From a virus, in the IMG/VR virus record IMGVR_UViG_3300043427_001714, positions 1 to 41,723 of that record: a stretch of DNA of 41,723 bases; one strand, written 5' to 3'. Shown one piece after another: positions 6,444 through 12,056 of the stretch. The notes under the pieces were generated by a model. That model was not told where the DNA came from and did no database searches. It saw only the letters and a program-made list of their open reading frames with translations. Position 1 is the stretch's first letter; each line of letters opens with the position of its first letter. Position numbers and translations under genes: made by a program.

Positions 6444-7165
6444 GGACGCTGACCAAGGCCGAAGCCCGCGCCGGCTCAATGACCAAGGAAGAGGCGGGCG
6501 TTGCAACTGTTGAGCGTGCGCTGCAGCTAGAGGGCTCTGCCATTGCGCTGCTGTGCCGTGAGCAGATGAAGCGCGACGACTGGGAGGGCCAACTCAAGGC
6601 ATGGGCTGAGAACCGCCCGTGGGAGTTCCTGCCCGATGATGAGGATGCCAAGTACGGCAAGGTCTGGACGTGGACGGCCACGCGCCTGACGCTGAACGGA
6701 GAGCCTTTGACCAGAACCCGACTGGTCGCGTTGCTGGCTGGCCTGCTGGGCACAACGGCACTGGCAGAGGCCAGGATCCAGCGTTTTGAGGCTGATATCT
6801 CGCAGCCTCTTCACCCCGGCGCTGGCCGCCCCAAAAAGGCTTTAATTCCTGACCCGGGTAAGGAATTAATCAGATCAGGCGCAACCTCTGGAGCTTGGGG
6901 CAACGACGCTGGCTACCTCATGGCCCGCCTCCAGCGCCTCGACCCAGAGATCGCCAGCAAGATCGGCAAGGGCAAGCCGTACCGCTCCATCAACCACGCC
7001 GCCCAAGAGCTGGGCATCGTCGCCCGCCGGCAGCGTTACGAACTGAACCCCGAGGTTGACGTGAAGAACGCTGCTGATCGCATCGTCCATGTTCTCGGCA
7101 CCGACAAGGCGGCAGAACTGGCCGCTGCACTGACCCAACGCCTCACGAACAATGCCAACCCGTAA
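6440..7165 (+). CDS. Putative DNA-binding protein of the helicase cassette
   Basis: 241 aa from ATG at 6440, overlapping the helicase stop by 4 bases. N-terminal half helical and acidic, with WAENRPWEFLP and VWTWTATRLTLNG; then a Leu/Ala-rich stretch (LVALLAGLLGTTALA) too short and mixed to be a clear membrane segment. The C-terminal half contains GAGRPKK, an AT-hook-like or basic patch, and GYLMARLQRLDPEIASKI plus SINHAAQELGIVARRQRY, a helix-turn-helix-like segment that resembles proteins of cyanobacterial mobile elements. A regulatory or ParB/KorB-like DNA-binding role is inferred; no enzyme motif is seen. Confidence 0.6.
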   Translation: MRTLTKAEARAGSMTKEEAGVATVERALQLEGSAIALLCREQMKRDDWEGQLKAWAENRPWEFLPDDEDAKYGKVWTWTATRLTLNGEPLTRTRLVALLAGLLGTTALAEARIQRFEADISQPLHPGAGRPKKALIPDPGKELIRSGATSGAWGNDAGYLMARLQRLDPEIASKIGKGKPYRSINHAAQELGIVARRQRYELNPEVDVKNAADRIVHVLGTDKAAELAAALTQRLTNNANP

Positions 7166-7316
7166 AGACGACGGTCGCAAGCTGATCCAGCTGACCATGA
7201 AGCCTGATCTCTACGCCCAGGTCAAAGCGACCTGTGCCCAGCTTGATATCCCATGCACCGTATGGATGCGGGAGCTGATCAAGCGTGAACTCAACAACCC
7301 CACCATCACCCCATGA
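7152..7316 (+). CDS. 54-aa ribbon-helix-helix protein
   Basis: ATG at 7152, TGA at 7314-7316, reading MPTRKDDGRKLIQLT and ending KRELNNPTITP. The fold signature is a short strand (RKLIQLTM), helix 1 (KPDLYAQVKATCAQLD) and helix 2 (CTVWMRELIKREL), as in CopG/MetJ/Arc proteins. It overlaps the preceding gene by 14 bases and the ssb start by 4 bases (ATGA), which supports real translation. It is probably a DNA-binding autoregulator of the cassette. Confidence 0.65.
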   Translation: MPTRKDDGRKLIQLTMKPDLYAQVKATCAQLDIPCTVWMRELIKRELNNPTITP

Positions 7317-7678
7317 GCAACCTGATCACCGTCACGATCCTCGGCCGTGCTGGTCGTGATCCTGAGATTCGCTACCTCCAGTCCGGCACCCAGGTCGCGG
7401 CCTTCACCATTGCCGTTGATGGCTGGTCGAAGGATGACGCCAAACCCAATACCCACTGGTTTGATGTGAAGGTCTGGGGCAAGCAGGCCCAGGTCTGCGC
7501 TGATTACCTGCGCAAGGGTCAGCTGGTCGGATTGTCCGGCCGTCTGGAGCAGGAACGCTGGACCACGAAAACCGGCGAAAAACGCAGCAGGGTTGTGATC
7601 GTTGCCTCCACCGTGCAGCTGCTTACGCCCAAGGCGAAGGCTGATCCGCAGCCTGAACCAGAAGACCTGCCGTTCTGA
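7313..7678 (+). CDS. ssb: Single-stranded DNA-binding protein (SSB)
   Basis: 121 aa. It starts MSNLITVTILGRAGRDPEIRY and contains the OB-fold hallmarks GRAGRDPE, AAFTIAVDGW, WFDVKVWGKQAQ, YLRKGQLVGLSGRLEQERW and RVVIVAS. It ends in a short acidic linker and the tip DLPF, the SSB C-terminal peptide that recruits helicases, polymerase-clamp proteins and recombination factors. It is shorter than host SSB because the Gly/Pro linker is reduced. Translationally coupled to the 54-aa gene upstream (ATGA) and to the 24-aa membrane peptide downstream (TGATG). It would coat DNA for the HNH-helicase, Bet annealase and replication. Confidence 0.93.
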   Translation: MSNLITVTILGRAGRDPEIRYLQSGTQVAAFTIAVDGWSKDDAKPNTHWFDVKVWGKQAQVCADYLRKGQLVGLSGRLEQERWTTKTGEKRSRVVIVASTVQLLTPKAKADPQPEPEDLPF

Positions 7679-7752
7679 TGCTCAGCTTCATCGTGTACTT
7701 CAGCCTGGGCTTCGCCTGCGGCTTCCTGCTGCCCGTACTGTTCGATGGTTGA
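7678..7752 (+). CDS. 24-aa single-pass membrane peptide coupled to ssb
   Basis: The ATG at 7678 shares a base with the ssb stop (TGATG). The encoded peptide starts MLSFIVYFSLGFACGFLLP and ends VLFDG. It is almost entirely hydrophobic and of the length of one membrane span, with no charged residue before the terminal Asp. Tight coupling favours real expression; the small size leaves it uncertain. Function unknown; a toxin-like or membrane-anchoring peptide is possible. Confidence 0.45.
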   Translation: MLSFIVYFSLGFACGFLLPVLFDG

Positions 7753-7757
7753 GATAA

Positions 7758-7818
7758 GCAGGGTGTGCAACCCCTGCTCCCCCCACAAGGGCAGGGCAGG
7801 AGTTGGCACCTCCTGCCC
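7758..7818. terminator. Tandem hairpins after the ssb cassette
   Basis: GCAGGG (7758-7763) pairs with CCCTGC (7772-7777). GGGCAGGAG (7794-7802) pairs perfectly with CTCCTGCCC (7810-7818) around a 7-base loop. No T-run follows, so this would be an atypical or bidirectional terminator between the plus-strand cassette and the convergent minus-strand genes. A third stem, GCCGT with ACGGC, lies near 7850. Confidence 0.5.
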
Positions 7819-7876
7819 TGATGAGCGGCGAACGATGAAAACTCCGCTCTGCCGTCCGGTAACACGGCACCGGAAC

Positions 7877-8407
7877 TTATATCTGCTCCGGTACGCCCAG
7901 GGTTTGACGTTTGATGCGCTGCGCCAGCTTCAGGTACTCGTCGTTGCTCATCGCGCCAGCCGTCACCAACTTCTCGGCCACCTCCAGCAGCGAGAGCGCA
8001 TCCTGCAGCTGCATCGCCCGATCGCAGATGTTGCGCCGCGGCCGGTACAGCGGCACCACCAGGGCCATCCCCGCCCGCAGACCGGCGATGCCCGTCACCG
8101 GCGCCTGCAGCTGACCGCTGTCGGAATAGGCGATCAACGCCGGCACATCACCGCCGCCAGCACGGCAGGTGAAACCGGAGGGGAACTGCAGCTCGATCTG
8201 ATCGCTCTTGGGCGCCCGCAGCTGATCAAGGGTTGAGCCGCCGGTGTTGGGCGAAATCCCCAGCACCGCCGCCGCAGGCGCCGCCGCCGCAGGCGCCGCG
8301 GGGACCTGCTGCGCTAGGGCTTGGCTGTAAAGAGCTTGCAGTACCTGAACATAGCCAGCAGCTGCGATTGCGAGCCACTTGCGGTAGGCGGATCTTTCCA
8401 CATGCAC
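7877..8407 (-). CDS. Exported protein of the fimbrial-like cassette
   Basis: 176 aa, ATG at 8407. After a basic N terminus (SAYRKW) comes a signal-peptide-like hydrophobic stretch ending SQALAQQ, then an Ala/Pro linker (residues about 35-47, encoded by a GC-rich repeat near 8265-8300), then a globular region with two cysteines (GFTCRAGGGD, RRNICDRAM) and a helical C terminus (LQDALSLLEVAEKLVTAGAM). It overlaps the upstream gene by 94 bases, unusually long, so a later start cannot be excluded. Likely periplasmic or surface-exposed. No enzyme motif. Expressed with the two upstream exported proteins. Confidence 0.65.
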   Translation of the reverse strand: MHVERSAYRKWLAIAAAGYVQVLQALYSQALAQQVPAAPAAAAPAAAVLGISPNTGGSTLDQLRAPKSDQIELQFPSGFTCRAGGGDVPALIAYSDSGQLQAPVTGIAGLRAGMALVVPLYRPRRNICDRAMQLQDALSLLEVAEKLVTAGAMSNDEYLKLAQRIKRQTLGVPEQI

Positions 8408-8733
8408 ACGGCCAATAACTGCTCGCCACTGATGGCCTTGCCCGGCACAATCACCAGCACGCGGTTCTTGACACCGGGCTGGGTGTTCAACCGCGCCGGC
8501 CGCAGCGATGTGCCCTCCACCGGTTCACCGATGCGGCCATCGGCCGACACGCGGAACACCTCGTACTGCAGACCAGGCACCGCCTGGCTGGTGCTCAACT
8601 GAGAGCGGACCACATAGTCGCCACCCGGAGTGGGGCGAACGGTCTTGGGAAGCTCGATGCCGTCAGCCAGGGCCGGCCCAGCGGCCAGCCCCAGCGACAG
8701 CACCGCCCCACTGAGGAGACGGCGCAACAGCAT
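8314..8733 (-). CDS. Exported protein resembling a single-domain pilus chaperone
   Basis: 139 aa. The signal peptide is clear: basic MLLRRLL, hydrophobic core, cleavage after PALA. The mature part is a predicted beta protein; RPARLNTQPGVKNRVLVIVPG followed by SGEQLLAVCMWKDPP echoes the PapD-type chaperone N-terminal domain, in which a Pro-rich strand, a G-x-x-x-R-V edge strand and an E-x-L-x-x-x strand hold fimbrial subunits. No second chaperone domain is present, so the call is tentative. The start overlaps the upstream stop by one base. It could assist folding or display of the 162-aa exported protein. Confidence 0.6.
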   Translation of the reverse strand: MLLRRLLSGAVLSLGLAAGPALADGIELPKTVRPTPGGDYVVRSQLSTSQAVPGLQYEVFRVSADGRIGEPVEGTSLRPARLNTQPGVKNRVLVIVPGKAISGEQLLAVCMWKDPPTASGSQSQLLAMFRYCKLFTAKP

Positions 8734-9221
8734 CAGTTGGGCGCAATGCAGTCAGTGGTCACCAGGGCGGTGTAGGTGCCCTGCGCCATGAGGGTGCCCT
8801 GGGGAGCCGAGACCGCCAGGGTCATCTGGAAGTCGTCGTTGGCGGTCAGGCCGTTGGCGTAGGGGATCACGGCAGAAGCACCGGCCTGGGTGGCGCTGGT
8901 CACCTGGGCGCCGTTGTTGACCTGCAGGCCAGCGTTCCAGGTGTAGTTGCCGGTGTTGGCGGGAGCAGCATTGATCTGCACCTGACGCAGCTGCAGCTGC
9001 ACGGCGCCGTTGCTGGCGAAGGAGAAGGCGTTGGTGGTGCCACTCAGCACGCCATCGACGTAGCTCATGGGGGTGCTGGCGTTGACCGGATCGGCCACCT
9101 GGCAGATGGCAGGGACGGTGCCGCTGAACTCACTGCTCTGGGAGGCGAGCTGGGCAGAAGCGGGGAGGCCGGCCAAGGCCAGCGTGAGGCCGCTAGCGGC
9201 GGCCGCAAAGGAACGAAGCAT
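8733..9221 (-). CDS. Secreted fimbrial/spore-coat-U-like protein
   Basis: 162 aa. Signal peptide with cleavage after PASA (residue about 24), then an all-beta, Ala/Thr/Asn/Gln-rich protein with Cys near residue 40 (PAICQVADP) and Cys near 158 (TTDCIAPN) placed to form one disulfide. The pattern (FSGTVPAICQ at the start, G-T-Y-T-A-L-V-T-T at the end) resembles fimbrial-type and spore-coat-protein-U-like beta-sandwich subunits common in cyanobacteria. First gene of a three-gene minus-strand unit with a promoter at 9262-9290. Not a virion gene by position; a surface protein made by lysogens is the likeliest role. Confidence 0.7.
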   Translation of the reverse strand: MLRSFAAAASGLTLALAGLPASAQLASQSSEFSGTVPAICQVADPVNASTPMSYVDGVLSGTTNAFSFASNGAVQLQLRQVQINAAPANTGNYTWNAGLQVNNGAQVTSATQAGASAVIPYANGLTANDDFQMTLAVSAPQGTLMAQGTYTALVTTDCIAPN

Positions 9222-9261
9222 GGATCCGCCGTGCGGGAAACAGCTCCAAGTTGCAGCACCC

Positions 9262-9290
9262 GCAATAGAATGCAGTTAAGAATATGTGAA
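9262..9290 (-). promoter_or_regulatory. Promoter of the exported-protein cassette
   Basis: Read on the minus strand, TTCACA (9290-9285) is a near-consensus -35 and TATTGC (9267-9262) a weak -10, 17 bp apart. The element sits in a small AT-rich island (about 9265-9297) in otherwise GC-rich DNA, about 40 bases before the start codon at 9221. A promoter of its own is expected for a gene set expressed from the prophage. Confidence 0.45.
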
Positions 9291-9302
9291 GTTTTGCCAA
9301 GT

Positions 9303-9409
9303 GCCCAGGGCTCACGCACCACTGGGCTTGTATGACGACGGGCCTGGCCTCCGCCGACCGCAATGCCCTCGGTAGGCATTTGCCTCCAGAGACTAGCGAT
9401 ATCCGCTAG
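9303..9409. repeat. Cluster of three short inverted repeats
   Basis: GCCCAG/CTGGGC (9303-9308, 9322-9327), AATGCC/GGCATT (9362-9367, 9375-9380) and CTAGCG/CGCTAG (9393-9398, 9404-9409) lie in the 190-bp interval between the divergent genes 8733-9221 and 9418-9597. They may be operators, RNA hairpins or part of a recombination site. No gene was found in 9222-9411. Confidence 0.4.
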
Positions 9410-9417
9410 CCGTGGCG

Positions 9418-9597
9418 ATGAACAACGAACCGATGCTCTGGATCGAGGTGCTGAATGACGGCGCGATCCAGCTTACCTTCGGCGATCAGGTCGGCATCGT
9501 CAGCAGTCACCATCTGATCCACCCGAAGGCTGAGCAGTTGCGGCAGGCGTGGATCGTTAAGCACCGCCCGGAGTTTCCACCGCCATCGGCGCAGTAA
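9418..9597 (+). CDS. Small hypothetical protein
   Basis: 59 aa from ATG at 9418; GTG at 9412 is an alternative adding two residues. A compact, ordered-looking sequence (EPMLWIEVLNDGAIQLTFGD, then QVGIVSSHHLIHPKAEQLRQAW) with a beta-rich first half and a Pro-rich end. It stands alone between the exported-protein cassette and the integrase and is followed at once by the strong hairpin 9599-9634. No family recognised. Confidence 0.55.
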   Translation: MNNEPMLWIEVLNDGAIQLTFGDQVGIVSSHHLIHPKAEQLRQAWIVKHRPEFPPPSAQ

Positions 9598-9598
9598 A

Positions 9599-9634
9599 GG
9601 CCGCCAGCAGGGTCTTCCCATCCTGCTGGCGGCC
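9599..9634. terminator. Strong 13-bp stem-loop terminator
   Basis: GGCCGCCAGCAGG (9599-9611) and CCTGCTGGCGGCC (9622-9634) form a perfect 13-bp stem with a 10-base loop directly after the stop codon at 9597. There is no U-run on the plus strand; on the minus strand the stem is followed by TTTACTG. It probably separates the 59-aa gene from the integrase region. Confidence 0.6.
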
Positions 9635-9746
9635 TGTCGCTGCGGGATCTGGGTGGATGTCAATCCTGACCATGACGATCAGTACCGCCGCGCCCAGTGT
9701 CACGACGGCTTGCTGAGCCTACTGATCTGAGTCGTGACCGGCGGAT

Positions 9747-9770
9747 CGTCTAAGCTCAGTCCAGACCGCC
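9747..9770 (+). promoter_or_regulatory. Operator-like element before the 9783 start
   Basis: CGTCTAAGCT followed by CAGTCCAGACCGC. The second half matches the element at 12511-12523 (TAGTCCAGACCGC), and TCTAAGCT recurs at 12026-12033 before the cyAbrB gene. It lies just before the ATG at 9783, as the related copy at 12506-12541 lies just before the ATG at 12545. It belongs to the GTCTnAGTCnAGACC family described under findings. Confidence 0.5.
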
Positions 9771-9782
9771 GCACGTCAGACC

Positions 9783-9992
9783 ATGGACCTGGGCTCCGCT
9801 GTGCGCGCCATCACCGCTCGATACGACGCCGCTACAGCCTCAGGGCAATGGCCGTCGGCACCTGTCTGGTTATCTCAATCGATGCCACCAGCTGCTGCAG
9901 CATCGTGCGCACCTCGTCGTAGGTCGCAAGGTCAGCCCACCGTGGATCGGCGATCTTCTCCAGCAGCTGCTGATCAACGCTCGGCTGCTTGA
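9783..9992 (+). CDS. Short open frame antisense to the integrase 3' end
   Basis: 69 aa from ATG at 9783 after an operator-like element. The first 35 residues (MDLGSAVRAITARYDAATAS and so on) look like ordinary protein; the remainder, which overlaps the integrase gene on the other strand, is Ala/Pro/Arg-rich like an antisense shadow. It may be a short real gene whose tail was overwritten, or a gene interrupted by an ancestral recombination event next to the integrase. Kept at low confidence because the regulatory element in front is convincing. Confidence 0.3.
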   Translation: MDLGSAVRAITARYDAATASGQWPSAPVWLSQSMPPAAAASCAPRRRSQGQPTVDRRSSPAAADQRSAA

Positions 9993-11112
9993 GCACCGCC
10001 ACCAGCCGGTGACGCTTGGCCTCGATTACCGGCAGCAGGTCGGGATCATCAAGGGCTTCCAGCTTGGTGATCTGCTGGCGTAGCTCCACCGCTTCCGGCG
10101 GTTCATCGTTACGGGCTGCCGCGGCCAGCTGTGATGCAGCACCTGTCGCGAGCTGCTGCAGGGCGAAGGCGATGATCACCGCCTCCCTGGTGCCCTTGTA
10201 GAGCTGGCTGCAGGTTTCACCGCTGCAGCGCAACGATGGGATGGTCCGGCCGCCGATGTACTTGAGGGTGTTGCCGCACTCTGCGCAACGGCAGAGGCTG
10301 GTGAGCGCCCTGGGGATGGTGGTGGCGTTCGCACCCCATCGTTTGCGGTTTGATTCGGTGATCGCCAGGAAGGATGCGAAGTCTGCATGGCTGAGCACCG
10401 GCTGATGACGATCCCAGAGGATCTCCCTGAACTGGTGGTTTGGCAGTTGGTGGTAGCCGACGCCGCCGCGGAGGGTGGGGTTGAGGAGCCAGCTGCGGAC
10501 GCCACGAACGGAACGGAACGGCACTGCCGGCAACGCCTTGAGGGATGGGAGCATCCGCCAGCTGTTGGCCTTGAGGGTGGCGATGAACCGCTCAGCGATC
10601 GGGTACTGATCAGGGTGCGGCTCGAAGGCGGTGCGATCGGCGTTGAGGCGATACCCCCAGCAGGGCTTGCGCATGGGCTTCCCGAGTTTGCGGCCTTCGT
10701 TCAACCCGCGGAGGATGCGCTGGCTGATGCGCATACTCTCGCCTTGGGCGAGGCTGCCCTTGAGGCGCGTGAGCAGCAGATCCTCCGGTGTCGTGAGGGT
10801 GAGGCGACCGTCCTGCAGGGTGCGGACGACGGTGCGGTGCTGATCGCAGAGCGCGATGAAGGCATCGGATTCTGCGGCGTCACGGCCGAGGCGTGAGAAC
10901 TCGGTAGCGACGACCTGAGCGACGGTGCCGGCCTGGATGAGGGAACGGAGCTGCTGGTAGTTCTCGCGGGCGGTGGAGAGTCCAGACTCGATATCAGAGA
11001 GGATGAGGTCGCAGCCCTCGCGTTCCAGGGCAGAGCGCTGGTGTGGGAGAGCAGCGAGCTGATCACCGGAGGCGGTGGAGACGCGTGCGTAACCGATGCG
11101 GAGCCTGTCCAT
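9832..11112 (-). CDS. int: Large serine recombinase (phage integrase)
   Basis: 426 aa from ATG at 11112. The resolvase/invertase catalytic domain spans residues 1-150: GYARVST with nucleophile S12, then QRSALEREGCDLILSDIESG, EFSRLGRD and SQRILRGLNEGRKLGKP. The recombinase domain follows (PCWGYRLN, PDQYPIAERFIATL, SWLLNPTLRGGVGY), then a zinc ribbon (C-x-C-x2-C ending at ECGNTLKYIGG, with LRCSGETC) and a coiled-coil C terminus. It is somewhat shorter than most such integrases and resembles the XisF type of cyanobacteria. It recombines attP with a host attB without host factors; excision needs a directionality factor, not identified here. An inverted repeat 23 bp upstream is a likely attP. Confidence 0.9.
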   Translation of the reverse strand: MDRLRIGYARVSTASGDQLAALPHQRSALEREGCDLILSDIESGLSTARENYQQLRSLIQAGTVAQVVATEFSRLGRDAAESDAFIALCDQHRTVVRTLQDGRLTLTTPEDLLLTRLKGSLAQGESMRISQRILRGLNEGRKLGKPMRKPCWGYRLNADRTAFEPHPDQYPIAERFIATLKANSWRMLPSLKALPAVPFRSVRGVRSWLLNPTLRGGVGYHQLPNHQFREILWDRHQPVLSHADFASFLAITESNRKRWGANATTIPRALTSLCRCAECGNTLKYIGGRTIPSLRCSGETCSQLYKGTREAVIIAFALQQLATGAASQLAAAARNDEPPEAVELRQQITKLEALDDPDLLPVIEAKRHRLVAVLKQPSVDQQLLEKIADPRWADLATYDEVRTMLQQLVASIEITRQVPTAIALRL

Positions 11113-11134
11113 CGCCCTCGTGCTCTAGAGGGAA

Positions 11135-11182
11135 TGTAACCCGTATGGACCCGTTGCTCGCGGTAGGTCCATACGGGTTACA
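11135..11182. other. attP: 48-bp inverted repeat, candidate attP or int operator
   Basis: TGTAACCCGTATGGACC (11135-11151) and its perfect complement GGTCCATACGGGTTACA (11166-11182) flank 14 bases; the symmetry centre is the dinucleotide TC at 11158-11159. Serine-integrase attP sites are about 50 bp, dyad-symmetric and next to int, and this fits in size, symmetry and place. The same palindrome could instead be an operator controlling int and the divergent gene. Confidence 0.55.
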
Positions 11183-11228
11183 ATGAAGGAGTGGGGGGAA
11201 CCCACGGAACATGGACAACTGAAGAACC

Positions 11229-11285
11229 GCGGGAGGCGTCCCGCTCCGGTGGCCCTCACCCAGGCACCACTGAGTCCCGCCTGGG
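11229..11285 (+). promoter_or_regulatory. Structured leader upstream of the 59-aa coiled-coil gene
   Basis: GCGGGA/TCCCGC (11229-11244) and CCCAGGC/GCCTGGG (11259-11265, 11279-11285) form consecutive stems in the region between the inverted repeat 11135-11182 and the ATG at 11309. An open frame from ATG 11183 runs through in phase with the downstream gene, but its residues look unlike protein (Pro/Arg/Gly-rich). A 5' untranslated regulatory structure is more likely. Confidence 0.4.
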
Positions 11286-11308
11286 GGCTCACCCACACGG
11301 AGAACCAC

Positions 11309-11488
11309 ATGGACGCCACCACCCGCACCCTCCTCGCTGAGATCGAGGCGGACCGTCAGGAGACAGCAGCGCTGCTCGCTGAACTGGACACCGCGATCGA
11401 GGCGTATGGACGCTCCATCGAGCAGGGACTGGCCCTGGCCGCAGAGATGCGCGACCTGGCCGCCCAGCTGGAGGAGTGGTCCTGCTGA
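11309..11488 (+). CDS. 59-aa coiled-coil protein
   Basis: ATG at 11309 with GGAGA 7 bases upstream, which decides this start over the in-frame ATG at 11183. The protein (MDATTRTLLAEIEADRQETA and onward) is one long acidic heptad helix with Leu/Ala at a and d positions, ending EEWSC. It lies divergent from the integrase. Its size and position fit an excision factor (recombination directionality factor), which for serine integrases often has no recognisable family and can be coiled-coil, but this is positional inference only. Confidence 0.55.
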   Translation: MDATTRTLLAEIEADRQETAALLAELDTAIEAYGRSIEQGLALAAEMRDLAAQLEEWSC

Positions 11489-11495
11489 GGGACAC

Positions 11496-11511
11496 GCCCC
11501 CTTCTGGGGGC
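11496..11511 (+). terminator. Hairpin after the coiled-coil gene
   Basis: GCCCCC and GGGGGC form a 6-bp stem with a TTCT loop 8 bases after the stop codon. No U-run follows. The interval 11512-11730 contains no convincing gene; a Pro/Arg-rich frame ending at 11700 was judged unreliable. Confidence 0.45.
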
Positions 11512-11730
11512 ACTGAATCACCGGCCACAAACCAGATAGAGCGCCCTGGTCCCTCTCCGCCCGACACGACAGGCCCCGGCAACAGATCACACGACCGAGT
11601 CACCAATCGAGATCAACCGCCCTGGATAAGGCTGCATCGCCGGTTGGCCCGGCACCACCACTCACGAACCGAGCAGGCCGTGCGCGCCGCTCGCTTCTGA
11701 TCCCATCGCCCGGCACTGGCCGGTTGAACC

Positions 11731-11922
11731 ATGTCCATCACCTGCATCGCCGCCTGGGCGGCTGTCCTGCTGCTGTTCCCGCTGCTGCTGCTCCTCTGGG
11801 CCACGGAGTCACGCGGGCAGCGCATCCGCCGCTGGCGGTCCTACGGCCACACCCAGAAGGCCATCGCCCAGCGGCTTGGCATCAGCACCTACCAAGTCCG
11901 CAAGGCGCTCGCCACCGGCTGA
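11731..11922 (+). CDS. Membrane-anchored helix-turn-helix peptide
   Basis: 63 aa from ATG at 11731. Residues 5-24 are one continuous hydrophobic segment rich in Leu (LLLFPLLLLLW); residues 28-37 are strongly basic (RGQRIRRWR), which places the C terminus in the cytoplasm; residues 40-60 (HTQKAIAQRLGISTYQVRKA) are a textbook helix-turn-helix like the C-terminal DNA-binding tail of resolvases and NarL-type regulators. The product should be a DNA-binding unit tethered to the inner or thylakoid membrane. It sits between the integrase region and the cyAbrB homologue. No known family recognised for the combination. Confidence 0.6.
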   Translation: MSITCIAAWAAVLLLFPLLLLLWATESRGQRIRRWRSYGHTQKAIAQRLGISTYQVRKALATG

Positions 11923-12056
11923 CGAAAAAGGCGGAGAGGAAACGGCCGCGCGCAGCCGCGTCATCTCCGCCGTCACCCTATCCACCGCATCACTGCTGCA
12001 CATCCGCTTCAGATCCGATCGCGATCTCTAAGCTGAAGGCGGTCAAGATTGGCAGC

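Noticed and set aside
11476-11700. 74-codon plus-strand frame after the coiled-coil gene
   Set aside because: Starts with GTG inside the previous gene, is Pro/Arg/His-rich throughout and overlaps the terminator-like hairpin; no convincing start or domain.
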